A program made the position numbers and the translations under genes. A DNA stretch of 63,057 nt from assembly GCA_040774885.1 (NCBI GenBank), contig JAXGTO010000009.1, forward strand, positions 1 to 63,057. Direction: 5' to 3'. Every line of letters begins with the position of its first letter. Position 1 is the first letter of the stretch. Under the pieces are notes generated by a model, which saw only the letters and a program-made list of their open reading frames with translations, did not search any database and was not told where the DNA came from. Below, in pieces: positions 15,808 to 24,256 of the stretch. The stretch is from JAXGTO01 sp040774885 (GTDB taxonomy: Bacteria; Actinomycetota; Coriobacteriia; Coriobacteriales; Eggerthellaceae).

Positions 15808-16661
15808 CTTCGCAGAATACCGACGCGGTTGGAGCGGTCGATGGAACGATTGATGGAGTGACTCCCATCATCTTCTTGGACAAGGTGAACGTGATCTTCA
15901 AGACGCGTACCGGATCGCTTTTGCATCCCAACAAGGTTCAGGCTGTGAAGGACCTCACCATGCGCGTTATGCCGGGGGAAACGCTCGGCATCGTAGGTGA
16001 GTCCGGCTGCGGTAAATCGACCACGGCCAATGTCATGTGCGGTCTTCAGGATCCTACGAGCGGCCAGGTGTATTTCAAGGGCACCGACGTCACCAACCGC
16101 ACTGCCGCGCAGCGTCGTATCATAGGCCGAGTTATATCCGTCGTCTTCCAAGACCCCGCCACGGCGCTCAATGCCCGCATGAGCGTTCATGATCAGCTGA
16201 TCGACCCTCTGACCGTTCACAAGGTGGGAACCAAGGATGAGCGCGAGAAGCGTGCCGACGAGCTCATCGAAATGGTCGGTTTGCCCCATTCGGTCATGGA
16301 TGCGCTTCCCGGTCAGCTCTCGGGTGGTCAGCGTCAGCGCGTGGCCATCGCACGTGCACTCGCCCTGTCTCCCGATGCCATCATCGCCGATGAGCCCACC
16401 TCGGCCCTTGACGTTTCGGTGCGTGCGCAGATTCTCAACCTGCTTACCGACCTCAAAAAAGAGCTCGGTTTGAGCATGGTTTTCATCAGCCATGATATTC
16501 AGACGGTTCGTTACATCTCGGATAATATCTGCGTTATGAACGGGGGAGTATGCGTTGAGCGCGGATCTTCGGAACAGGTGTTCAACGACCCCAAAGATGC
16601 GTATACCAAGAAGCTTCTTGGGGCCGCTCCTTCGTTGCTCCATCCTGACTTGGGGAAATAA
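15804..16661 (+). CDS. ABC importer ATPase, DppF/OppF family
   Basis: A 285-residue ATPase and second nucleotide-binding subunit of the importer. Walker A GESGCGKST, Q-loop VFQDP, signature LSGGQRQRVAIARAL, Walker B AIIADEPTSALDVS and switch histidine SHD are all present. The ATG overlaps the fusion gene stop (ATGA), which indicates translational coupling; GGAGG precedes it. The transcript ends in the interval that holds the nan promoter. Confidence 0.93.
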   Translation: MTSQNTDAVGAVDGTIDGVTPIIFLDKVNVIFKTRTGSLLHPNKVQAVKDLTMRVMPGETLGIVGESGCGKSTTANVMCGLQDPTSGQVYFKGTDVTNRTAAQRRIIGRVISVVFQDPATALNARMSVHDQLIDPLTVHKVGTKDEREKRADELIEMVGLPHSVMDALPGQLSGGQRQRVAIARALALSPDAIIADEPTSALDVSVRAQILNLLTDLKKELGLSMVFISHDIQTVRYISDNICVMNGGVCVERGSSEQVFNDPKDAYTKKLLGAAPSLLHPDLGK

Positions 16662-16676
16662 GAATCAATTGCCATC

Positions 16677-16710
16677 GTCAAGCGCGTCCGTGTTTTCGGG
16701 CGCGCTTGAC
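16677..16710 (+). promoter_or_regulatory. Long inverted repeat overlapping the nanA -35 element
   Basis: GTCAAGCGCG-T-CCG and CGG-G-CGCGCTTGAC pair over 14 positions (one G-T) around a TGTTTT loop. No T tract follows. Its right arm contains the TTGAC of the promoter next to it. It may be the importer operon's hairpin end or a DNA operator for a nan repressor. Confidence 0.5.
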
Positions 16711-16734
16711 GTGCGCATGAAGCGGCAATATAGT
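16706..16734 (+). promoter_or_regulatory. Strong sigma-70 promoter for nanA-nanK-nanE
   Basis: TTGACG (16706-16711), 17 bases, TATAGT (16729-16734), 34 bases before the aldolase start. Confidence 0.75.
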
Positions 16735-16768
16735 CTCCACGGCATTCAAACGATAGAAAGCAGGATCC

Positions 16769-17713
16769 ATGTCTTCCGATAAGTTCCACGGCATCATTCC
16801 CCCCGTCATCATTCCTTTGGATGACGATCGCAATCTTGATATCCCGGCGTTCGAGCGCCATATCGATCGCATGATCGATGCAGGAGTCGATGGCTTGTTC
16901 TTTTTGGGGTCGAGTGGGGAAGTTGCTTTCCTCAATGACGACCAGCGCTATGAGATGCTGGGCGAAGCGGTTCGAATCGTCGACGGACGCGTGCCCGTGC
17001 TTGCCGGTGTCATCGATATGGAAACGCTTCGCGTTATCGAACAGGCCAAGCGAACTTCTGAATTCGGCGTCGACGCCTTGGTGGCCACCTCTCCTTTTTA
17101 TGCGTTGGGAGGTCCAAAGGAAACCGAACGTCATTTCAGGCTTATCCGGGAAGCAGTCGATCTTCCGCTGTTCGCTTATGATTTGCCTGTTTGCGTTCAT
17201 ACCAAACTCGACCCCACTATGTTGGTTCGCTTGGGCCACGATGGCGTGCTGGAAGGCGTCAAGGATTCTTCCGGTGACGACGTCCAGTTCCGCTGGCTGT
17301 GCCTTGAAAACGAGGCCGTCGGCCATCCCCTTACTCTTCTTACGGGACATGAAGTGGTCGTCGACGGTGCGCTTTTGGGCGGGGCCGATGGTGCTGTTCC
17401 CGGATTGGCCAATGTGTATCCTGATGGCTATATCCGCATGTGGAAAGCCTGCCAGGAAGGTGACTGGGACGAAGTGCGCAAAGAGCAGGATTTGCTGGCT
17501 CGTTTGATGTGGATTACGCGTCACGTACAGGCTACGGTAGGCTTCGGTGCCGGCGTCGGCGCTTTCAAGACGGCGCTGTGGCAGATGGGCGTTTTCGACA
17601 GCAATCAGATGCGCGAACCTGTTCAGCCTTTGGTCGGGGACGACGTTCGCGGCATCGTCGACATTTTGCGCCATGTGGGTCTTTTGGACAAAGCGGCTCC
17701 CATTCGTGCATAA
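16769..17713 (+). CDS. nanA: DapA/NanA-family aldolase, probable N-acetylneuraminate lyase
   Basis: A 314-residue TIM-barrel Schiff-base aldolase. Family marks are the substrate-carboxylate loop FLGSSGE (about residue 50), the catalytic tyrosine in FAYDLP (about 138) and the Schiff-base lysine in GVKDSSGDD (about 166). A true DapA is present elsewhere in the window (44210), so this copy is free for another aldol cleavage. With a ROK kinase and NanE directly downstream, cleavage of N-acetylneuraminate to ManNAc plus pyruvate is the best reading; 2-keto-3-deoxy-sugar acid aldolase is the alternative. Start is ATG with AAGCAGGA upstream. Confidence 0.8.
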   Translation: MSSDKFHGIIPPVIIPLDDDRNLDIPAFERHIDRMIDAGVDGLFFLGSSGEVAFLNDDQRYEMLGEAVRIVDGRVPVLAGVIDMETLRVIEQAKRTSEFGVDALVATSPFYALGGPKETERHFRLIREAVDLPLFAYDLPVCVHTKLDPTMLVRLGHDGVLEGVKDSSGDDVQFRWLCLENEAVGHPLTLLTGHEVVVDGALLGGADGAVPGLANVYPDGYIRMWKACQEGDWDEVRKEQDLLARLMWITRHVQATVGFGAGVGAFKTALWQMGVFDSNQMREPVQPLVGDDVRGIVDILRHVGLLDKAAPIRA

Positions 17714-17743
17714 CAGGTTGCTGTTTCGCCTGTTTGGAGGCAG

Positions 17744-18724
17744 ATGATGGCTCGAATCCAGAGTAATTCTATCGAAGGAGCACCCACATCGGTGATCGCC
17801 ATCGACGTGGGCGGTACCAAGATAGCCGGGGGGATCGTCGTCTACCCAAGTGATGGAGGGGCTCCCCAAGTGCTATGCGGCATCGAAGAGCCGACCAATG
17901 CCGAATCCGGTGGAGCCGACGTTTTGGCCCATGTCGTGGATGTGGCCCGGAAACTTGCTGCTTGCTGTGACGATGCTCCTTCTGGAATCGGTGTGGGTTG
18001 TGCCGGGTGCGTGGATCCCTTCGATGGCTCTATCGCCTTCGCCAACGAGCTTATGCCCGATTGGACGGGTCAACCCGTGGCTGTTGCCGTTTCGTCTGCT
18101 TTGGGCATTCCTTCGACTGTGTTGGGCGATGTTCATGCCCATGCCCTCGGTGAGGCTCGTTGGGGGGCTGCCCGCCGTGCTGAAAGCTGTCTTATGGTTG
18201 CAGTTGGCACGGGTATCGGCGGTGCGTATGTGCTCGATGGAAGGGTTGTGCGCGGCTATCATGGCGCAGCGGGCCATATCGGCCACACGCTGTCCGTCGA
18301 GGCCGCTGGTGTACCATGCGCCTGCGGCTCGAAATCACATATCGAATCGATTGCGTCGGGGACGGGAATAGCCGCCCTCCATCGCACGAGCCATCCTTCT
18401 TCGACTTTGGAGTCTTCTCAAATCGCACGTGGCGCCGCGCAAGGCGATGCTGAGTGCCGTGCTACGCTGGAAGCAGCGGGAAAGGCCTTGGGTGAGACGT
18501 TGGGTTCGACGGCCAATCTGCTCGACCCTGAGCTCATCGTGCTTTCCGGATCGGTTTGCAAGGCAGGGGAAATATGGCGTAATTCAGTTGGTCTGGGATT
18601 CCGCTGCCAAGCTTTGCCGGTGATTGCCGATACGCCGATAGTGGAATCTTGCCTTGGCTCCGATGCTGCTTTGATCGGCGCCGCCGAACAGTTGCTGGAT
18701 TCTTTGGAAGGATGCAGGTCATGA
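17744..18724 (+). CDS. nanK: ROK-family sugar kinase, probable N-acetylmannosamine kinase
   Basis: A 326-residue ROK kinase that would phosphorylate ManNAc at C6. The ATP phosphate loop DVGGTKIAGG (about residue 22), the catalytic aspartate region LGDVHAHALGE, the second glycine loop VGTGIGGAYV and the zinc-proximal HGAAGHIGH are present. The zinc motif, usually CxCGxxGCxE, reads CACGSKSHIE, with histidine for the third cysteine. GGAGGC precedes tandem ATGs. It lies 30 bases after the aldolase and overlaps nanE by ATGA. Glucokinase-type specificity cannot be excluded by sequence alone. Confidence 0.82.
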   Translation: MMARIQSNSIEGAPTSVIAIDVGGTKIAGGIVVYPSDGGAPQVLCGIEEPTNAESGGADVLAHVVDVARKLAACCDDAPSGIGVGCAGCVDPFDGSIAFANELMPDWTGQPVAVAVSSALGIPSTVLGDVHAHALGEARWGAARRAESCLMVAVGTGIGGAYVLDGRVVRGYHGAAGHIGHTLSVEAAGVPCACGSKSHIESIASGTGIAALHRTSHPSSTLESSQIARGAAQGDAECRATLEAAGKALGETLGSTANLLDPELIVLSGSVCKAGEIWRNSVGLGFRCQALPVIADTPIVESCLGSDAALIGAAEQLLDSLEGCRS

Positions 18725-19398
18725 ACGTAATCGATCCTCGAATCAAAGCTATGGAGGGTGGGCTGGTAGTCAGTTGCCAGGCGTATCCGGGCGAACCGCT
18801 GCGTCATCCCGAAACCATGGCTCAAATGGCGCGTGCGGCTGAGCTGGGCGGTGCGTGCGCTATCAGATGCCAGGGCCTTTCCGATATTTCCGCCATCAAG
18901 GGGCGCGTGGAGCTTCCTGTTTTGGGCTTGTGGAAAGAGGGGCACGAGGGTGTTTACATCACTCCATCCCTTCGGCATGCGGAAGCTTGCATCGCCGCTG
19001 GTGCGGATGCGGTCGCCATTGACGCTACCGGCAGACCGCGCCTTGACGGTCTTACCTTTGAGCAGACGGTTGATGCGCTTCGAGGAAAGACCTTGGTCAT
19101 GGCTGATTGCGGGTGCGTGGAAGACGTTCGTCGAGCAGTGCGTGCCGACGTTGATATAGTTTCCACCACTTTGGCGGGATACACTCCCGACAGGGAAAAA
19201 ACAGAGGGTCCTGATTTGGAATTTCTGAAGCAGGCACTCGAAGCTTCTTCCGATATCCCCGTGTTCTGCGAAGGACGCCTCCATACGCCCGAACAGGCTC
19301 ATGACGCTTTGGCTGCCGGCGCATGGGCCGTTGTCGTCGGTACCGCCATCACCCATCCCACTTCGATAACCGGTTGGTTCAAGTCTGCGCTTGGCTGA
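18721..19398 (+). CDS. nanE: N-acetylmannosamine-6-phosphate 2-epimerase
   Basis: A 225-residue TIM-barrel epimerase that turns ManNAc-6-P into GlcNAc-6-P. Visible family blocks are IRCQGLSDI, LPVLGLWKEGHEGVYITP with the catalytic lysine, ADAVAIDATGRPR, ADCGCVED and STTLAGYTPD, and VFCEGRL. The start ATG overlaps the kinase stop by ATGA; a further upstream in-frame ATG would read deep into the kinase and is rejected. NanE is specific enough to identify the whole run as an amino-sugar/sialic acid pathway. NagA and NagB, needed next, are not in the window. Confidence 0.93.
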   Translation: MNVIDPRIKAMEGGLVVSCQAYPGEPLRHPETMAQMARAAELGGACAIRCQGLSDISAIKGRVELPVLGLWKEGHEGVYITPSLRHAEACIAAGADAVAIDATGRPRLDGLTFEQTVDALRGKTLVMADCGCVEDVRRAVRADVDIVSTTLAGYTPDREKTEGPDLEFLKQALEASSDIPVFCEGRLHTPEQAHDALAAGAWAVVVGTAITHPTSITGWFKSALG

Positions 19399-19512
19399 GC
19401 GCCTGTCGGACGTGTGTCAAAGATTCTGAATGACAGGCGTCGATTGTAACGTGAGCTTTCTGCAGGATTATTGAAAAGGCATCGGCCTATCCTCTTGTGT
19501 GGAGGTGGTTTC

Positions 19513-20181
19513 GTGCCGTTCATCGATTCTGCAGACAGTTTGCGTGCGAAAGCCCATCTCAGTGAAGTGGGGATGCCGGCTATTATCTTCGTCATGGCGC
19601 TCGCTTTGCTCGTTGCATTCCTTTTGTTTCAGAATTGCGTTTCCTTGTTCACGGGTCCGTCTTTTTCTTTGGATAATTCGGTATCGTCTTCCTCTGATGC
19701 AAACGCAGCGGCAGAGCAGCCTGCAACGGCTCAAGCCGAAAAAACGGTTGTCGCATACATCGTAGGAGCTGTCGTTTCTCCTGGTGTGTACGAAGTTGCC
19801 GAAGGCTCTCGCGTGCAGGCTGTCGTTGAGGCGGCCGGTGGCCTGTCTCTCGATGCCGACGGCAGCGCCGTCAACCTTGCCCGCGTCGTTTCGGATGGTG
19901 AACAGATAGTCGTTCCTGCGGTTTCCTCCGAGCCCTTGTCGGTGGACGAGCAGGCGACTTCTCCCTCTTCTCCGGGCATAGCATCAGATGGCAAGGTGAA
20001 CATCAACCTTGCTTCTTCGGAACAGCTCCAAACGCTCAACGGCATTGGCGAATCGATTGCAAATAAGATCATAGACAGCAGAGAGCAAGACGGTCCGTTT
20101 TCGTCTCTGGAAGACCTGAAGCGGGTAAGCGGGATAGGTGACAAGAAATATGCCGCCATCGCCGGATCTATCTGCATTTAG
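19513..20181 (+). CDS. comEA: ComEA-type DNA-binding competence protein
   Basis: A 222-residue membrane-anchored DNA receptor. It has one N-terminal transmembrane helix (about residues 18-40), a low-complexity linker, an SLBB domain (AYIVGAVVSPGVYEV through GEQIVVP), and a C-terminal double helix-hairpin-helix (NLASSEQLQTLNGIGES and LEDLKRVSGIGDKKY) that binds DNA. The GTG at 19513 has GGAGGT 6 bases upstream, so it is preferred over an ATG 42 bases earlier. It overlaps comEC. Function in uptake is known for Bacillus and Thermus; competence of this organism is not established. Confidence 0.93.
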   Translation: MPFIDSADSLRAKAHLSEVGMPAIIFVMALALLVAFLLFQNCVSLFTGPSFSLDNSVSSSSDANAAAEQPATAQAEKTVVAYIVGAVVSPGVYEVAEGSRVQAVVEAAGGLSLDADGSAVNLARVVSDGEQIVVPAVSSEPLSVDEQATSPSSPGIASDGKVNINLASSEQLQTLNGIGESIANKIIDSREQDGPFSSLEDLKRVSGIGDKKYAAIAGSICI

Positions 20182-22519
20182 CAAATCCCGCATGCACCGT
20201 ACCGGAATTCCGGTGGTGTTCGTTGCGGCCTTGGGTGCATGGGGATCGTGTGCCTTCGTGCTGTCTGCTACGGGTTCCTGGGATGCCTTGTCATGTGCGC
20301 GCGGGGCTGCAATCTGCATTCTGCTGCTCCTTGCGCTTTGCTCTGCTTTTGTTGTCGCTCTTATCAAACGCTGCATCGTATTCGGTCGAACTGGTTTGAT
20401 CGTCATCTGCGCTGTTTTGGGCATCCTGATCGGAGCCTGTCTTGCTTTCAACGCATCTTGCGCTTTGTGCAGTGCGATCGATGGCATAGAAGCAGAGAGG
20501 CCCGGATCTGTCCATAAGTTTTTGATTGTCGAGGATGGAGTTGATGGCCAATATGGATCTTCTGCCGTAGGGGTGACGAAACTCGAGGATGGGTCATTGG
20601 TTAAATCAGACATCCGCTTGCCGATTGGAAGTTCTATAAGATGCTGGCAGGTGATCGAGTCGTCTTCTTCATTGAAACGACCATCGGGGTCCAATGAAGA
20701 CTATTGTCGCGAGCGAGGGGTCAGCTCCGTCATTACCTTGCAGGGGCATATCGAGGGCCGTTCCTATGGCGCGGCGGGAGTATTGGCTCAGCTGCGAGAC
20801 GGCGCCTCAACTGCTTTAGATGATGGTGAAGAATCCGGAGCCTTTCTCAAAGCGATATTGGTCGGCGACCGTTCTTCACTTCACGGCTCTTCTTTGTATG
20901 CTGATGCCAAGACCGCTGGATTGGCGCATATCGTTGCTGTTTCCGGTGCGCATGTCGTCATCGTGATGGCGTTTGCCGGATGGGTTCTTGGCCGAGCTGG
21001 GCTGCCTCGCCGTTTGAGGACGGTTCTGCTCATTGTGCTTGTTATCGCTTTCGTCTTATTCGCCGGCATGCCTCGATCGGCTATTCGCGCTGGATTCATG
21101 GCTGCGTGCGCTTTGAATGCGCTGTTTGTCAAGAAACGATCGTCTTCGCTTTCCGCGTTATCTGTCTGTTTGCTCTTCATACTTGTGCTTGATCCGTTTT
21201 CAGCTCTTTCGGTTTCATTGGCTTTATCTGCCGGTGCCACAATCGGCATCGTGCTGTTCGGCCGTTTGTTCTCATCGTGGGTATCTTGCTGCCTGCCTGC
21301 AGTTTGCCCTGCAGCCGTTTCGGATGCTTTGGGTCTCACGCTTGCGGCGAACCTGTTCACGCTGCCCCTCACCGCTTCTCTGTTCAGCCAGGTCCCGCTT
21401 GTGTCGCCTTTATCGAATGTTATCGTTGCGCCGTTGTTCTCGGTGGTCGGCATGCTTGGAATCGCTTCCCTTTCGATTGGAGTGCTGCTCCCGTTCGTTG
21501 GATCTGCTTTGCTGGCGGCTGCGCGTTTCTTCGCTGAAATATTTTGTCAGGCTACGCATCTGTTGGCATCTATTCCCTTTGCGAGCATACCCGTTCAGGT
21601 CGATTTCCTGGCAGCAGAATCGATGTGCGTGCTTGCGGCTGCTGCATTGTATTGCATCTGGCCGCAGGCAAGTGCAATAAAAGCTCGGTTTGCTTCAGTG
21701 TCTGCCCTGTTTTGCATCGTTGCTTCTCTGTTGTTCATACCTGCTGTTGCAGGTGATGAAATCGTGATGATCGATGTGGGGCAGGGCGATGCGATTGCGC
21801 TTCGATCGGGATCCAGCGCCATACTCGTTGACACGGGTACCGATGATGCCGCTATCAAAGCGGGGCTTGCCCGTCATGGAATCGTGTCGCTTGATGCCGT
21901 GTTCATCACGCATCCAGATGATGATCATTGCGGTTCGTTAGGCGCATTGCTCGATACCGTTCCCGTTGGCTGCGTCTGCGTTGCTTCTGATCTCTTGTCG
22001 TGTCCCTGCCGTAATTGCGCTAAATTGCGCGCGACTATGGTTGATGCGAGGATTGTGCCGCTGGAGTGCGGCCAGCGCATCGTGTTTGGTCCGTTTGCGC
22101 TATCCGTCCTTTGGCCCTCTCGCTATGAAGAGGAAGGCGGCAATGGCGACAGTCTGGTGATGGGCGTTGATTACGACGGAGACGATGACGGTTTGACGGA
22201 TGTACGGGCCTTGTTGACCGGAGATGCAGAAGCGCCCATCCTCAACGACCTCATTGCCCAGGGCAGCATCGGCATGATAGATATTCTCAAAGTCGGTCAT
22301 CATGGATCTCGGGTAAGTCTTGACGAAGCTTCTGCATCGGTGCTTTGTCCTCGTATCGCCTTGATCAGCGTGGGGGCTCTCAATCGCTATGGCCACCCAA
22401 CTGATGAATCGCTTGCCTGCTTGGATAGCGTCGGCGCTACGGTGTTCAGAACCGATCAGAGCGGTGACATTTCATGTCGATTGAGATCCGATTCCATCGC
22501 GGTAGACGCCATGGGATAA
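20150..22519 (+). CDS. comEC: ComEC/Rec2-family DNA uptake channel protein
   Basis: A 789-residue polytopic protein: hydrophobic N-terminal segments, the competence channel domain (AVSGAHVVIV, GMPRSAIRAGFMA) and a C-terminal metallo-beta-lactamase nuclease-like domain (VMIDVGQGDAI, ITHPDDDHCGS, VGHHGS). The first metal motif reads HPDDDH rather than the usual HxDxDH spacing variant, still with the two histidines and aspartates needed. The ATG at 20150 has AGGTGA 8 bases upstream; a GTG at 20138 is inside that site and is less likely. It overlaps the 3' end of comEA by 32 bases, so the two are coupled. Confidence 0.92.
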   Translation: MPPSPDLSAFSKSRMHRTGIPVVFVAALGAWGSCAFVLSATGSWDALSCARGAAICILLLLALCSAFVVALIKRCIVFGRTGLIVICAVLGILIGACLAFNASCALCSAIDGIEAERPGSVHKFLIVEDGVDGQYGSSAVGVTKLEDGSLVKSDIRLPIGSSIRCWQVIESSSSLKRPSGSNEDYCRERGVSSVITLQGHIEGRSYGAAGVLAQLRDGASTALDDGEESGAFLKAILVGDRSSLHGSSLYADAKTAGLAHIVAVSGAHVVIVMAFAGWVLGRAGLPRRLRTVLLIVLVIAFVLFAGMPRSAIRAGFMAACALNALFVKKRSSSLSALSVCLLFILVLDPFSALSVSLALSAGATIGIVLFGRLFSSWVSCCLPAVCPAAVSDALGLTLAANLFTLPLTASLFSQVPLVSPLSNVIVAPLFSVVGMLGIASLSIGVLLPFVGSALLAAARFFAEIFCQATHLLASIPFASIPVQVDFLAAESMCVLAAAALYCIWPQASAIKARFASVSALFCIVASLLFIPAVAGDEIVMIDVGQGDAIALRSGSSAILVDTGTDDAAIKAGLARHGIVSLDAVFITHPDDDHCGSLGALLDTVPVGCVCVASDLLSCPCRNCAKLRATMVDARIVPLECGQRIVFGPFALSVLWPSRYEEEGGNGDSLVMGVDYDGDDDGLTDVRALLTGDAEAPILNDLIAQGSIGMIDILKVGHHGSRVSLDEASASVLCPRIALISVGALNRYGHPTDESLACLDSVGATVFRTDQSGDISCRLRSDSIAVDAMG

Positions 22520-22528
22520 GATGGTTTC

Positions 22529-23494
22529 ATGGCAAATGATTCGGACAAATTGCAACCTGCTTATCTGGTCAACGGACAAGACGAGCTCAAGCGCACTGCT
22601 GTTGTGAAGCGCTTGAGGGATCGCATTGCACAAAGGGGAGACCTCTCTTTCAATTGCGATGAGTTCAATGGCGAAAACGCTGTTGGAGAAGATATCGTCG
22701 CCGCCTGCAATACCTTGCCTTTTGCAAGTGATATCCGCTTGGTCCAAGTAGACAATGCCGATAAGCTGAAAAAGGCGGACCAAGAAGCGCTTGTAACGTA
22801 TCTTGATTCACCCAATGATCAAACGGTTTTGGCTTTGGTATCGGCTTCTTTGGCTCGTAATACCCGTTTGAGCAAATCCGTTGCCGCCCATGGTCCCCAG
22901 TGCGTCATCGACTGTGCTCCCAAAAAACGCCGAGAGCTCCCGGCTCTCGTCCGCGCCATGGCTACATCGCACGGAGCCACCATCACGGATTCTGCAGCGG
23001 TCAGGCTCATCGAACTGGTGGGAGAGAACACCGTTTCCCTAGATGCCCAGTTGCAAAAGCTCGCTTTGGCCCATAATGGATCGGATCCAATCGGAGATGG
23101 GGAGGTTTCGTCTCTGGTAAGCCGTACGGCCGAGGTCAAACCCTGGGAGTTCGTCGATGCGTTCGCTTCACGCAACAGTTCAAAGTGTCTTGCTTTGCTC
23201 CAGAAGATGGATAGCGTTTCGCCTTACTCGCTTTTGGCGATGTGCGTTACCAGGATTCGCGAGCTCATTTCCGCCAAGTCTTTGGAGCAACGAGGGCAGG
23301 GCAATCAGCTTGCCCGAGTTTTGAAGCTCCCTGATTGGCGTGTGAAAAACCATATGATGTGGGCTCGTCGCTTCGATGACGTCGAATTGCGGGCGGCTTT
23401 GCTTTCGGCTCGCGATGCTGAAAAGGATATGAAGAGCGGGTCTGACCCGGATGAGCGCTTCAAGCAGTGGTTCCTCGAAGTGATTTCTCGATAA
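22529..23494 (+). CDS. holA: DNA polymerase III delta subunit
   Basis: A 321-residue clamp-loader subunit that opens the sliding clamp. It begins with the family's YLVNGQDELKR segment, has FASDIRLVQVDNADKLKK around residues 65-85, and the C-terminal collar region with AVRLIELVGENTVSLDAQLQKL and AEVKPWEFVDAF. It starts 9 bases after comEC; holA directly after comEC is a common order in Gram-positive bacteria. It is convergent with rpsT. Confidence 0.93.
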   Translation: MANDSDKLQPAYLVNGQDELKRTAVVKRLRDRIAQRGDLSFNCDEFNGENAVGEDIVAACNTLPFASDIRLVQVDNADKLKKADQEALVTYLDSPNDQTVLALVSASLARNTRLSKSVAAHGPQCVIDCAPKKRRELPALVRAMATSHGATITDSAAVRLIELVGENTVSLDAQLQKLALAHNGSDPIGDGEVSSLVSRTAEVKPWEFVDAFASRNSSKCLALLQKMDSVSPYSLLAMCVTRIRELISAKSLEQRGQGNQLARVLKLPDWRVKNHMMWARRFDDVELRAALLSARDAEKDMKSGSDPDERFKQWFLEVISR

Positions 23495-23520
23495 GCCGGC
23501 CATCTTTCGCGCCCATGGAA

Positions 23521-23546
23521 AAAAGGAGGCCTTTCGGCCTCCTTTT
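23521..23546. terminator. Bidirectional terminator between holA and rpsT
   Basis: A perfect 11-base-pair stem AAAAGGAGGCC/GGCCTCCTTTT with a TTTC loop; the A and T flanks supply the U tract in either direction. Confidence 0.88.
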
Positions 23547-23586
23547 CACTTGATATGCGGCTGGACCGCAGTAAAACGACGATAGG

Positions 23587-24099
23587 TTATTCGGCACTCT
23601 CTTCAGCAGGAGCCTCGGCTTCAGCGGCCTTGGCGGCTTCGGATTCTTCCTTGGCCTTTTTCTTGGCAGCAGCTTCCTGAGATTTCTTGGTGGCGGCGCG
23701 ACGCTTGTCCTTCTCTTTGGCGGCGGTTTCCATGGCCTTGGTGCGTTCGGCCTTTGCCTGGGCCTTCTTGGAGCCACCCTTGACGGTCGCGGGCTTCTTC
23801 TTGGCAGGAGCCTTGTAACCGGCGATTTCTTTTTCGGAAGCAACGCTGACGGCCAATTTCATGAGGCCGCTCTTGCGGTTGGCTGCTTGGTTCTTGTGAA
23901 CGACGCCCTTGGTGACGGCTCGGTCGAGCAGCTTGCACGCTTTGTGCGCAGCAGCGATGGCGGCGGCTCCGTCCTTGGCTTCGACAGCTTCATGGACGGC
24001 GCGCGTGGCGGTCTTAAGCTCGGAACGGACCGCACGATTGCGCATACGGGCCTTTTCGTTGGTGATGATGCGTTTTTTCTGGCTCTTGATGTTCGCCAC
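23587..24099 (-). CDS. rpsT: 30S ribosomal protein S20 with long basic/acidic C-terminal tail
   Basis: A 170-residue S20, about twice the usual length of 85-90. Residues 1-88 are a normal S20 that binds 16S rRNA helices (start MANIKSQKKR, then the helix with NRAVRSELKTATRAV, and GVVHKNQAANRKSGLMKL). Residues 91-170 are a Lys/Ala/Glu-rich low-complexity tail that turns acidic at the end (EAPAEESAE). The tail is in frame with normal composition for the region and the gene has its own terminator, so it is not a sequencing artefact of stop loss that can be seen. The ATG is preceded by GGAGGATT. It is monocistronic, divergent from the lipoprotein gene. Confidence 0.95.
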   Translation of the reverse strand: MANIKSQKKRIITNEKARMRNRAVRSELKTATRAVHEAVEAKDGAAAIAAAHKACKLLDRAVTKGVVHKNQAANRKSGLMKLAVSVASEKEIAGYKAPAKKKPATVKGGSKKAQAKAERTKAMETAAKEKDKRRAATKKSQEAAAKKKAKEESEAAKAAEAEAPAEESAE

Positions 24100-24136
24100 T
24101 ATTAATCCTCCATTGGTAAATCAGGTTGGTTCAGTC

Positions 24137-24165
24137 GGAAACTTTGAAAGCGTACCACAGTTTCC
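24137..24165. repeat. Inverted repeat in the rpsT-lipoprotein intergenic region
   Basis: GGAAACT (24137-24143) and AGTTTCC (24159-24165) form 7-base arms around 15 bases. A second pair, GTACC/GGTAC, straddles it (24152-24156 and 24174-24178). The position upstream of rpsT fits a leader structure or operator; no function is evident. Confidence 0.35.
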
Positions 24166-24256
24166 ATTCATTTGGTACGTGCCAATTGCTAAAATGCTGC
24201 AACGGCAGAACTTGTACCATCTGAATGAATCACTGATGCGAAGGGAAGAATAGCGT

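Noticed and set aside
16769..17713. Calling the nan-linked aldolase a second lysine-pathway DapA
   Set aside because: A standard dapA sits by dapB at 44210, and this gene is linked to nanE and a ROK kinase.
19401..19440. CGCCTGTC/GACAGGCG as a terminator after nanE
   Set aside because: The arms are 8 bases with a 24-base loop and no T tract, so a role cannot be supported, though it may be a weak hairpin.
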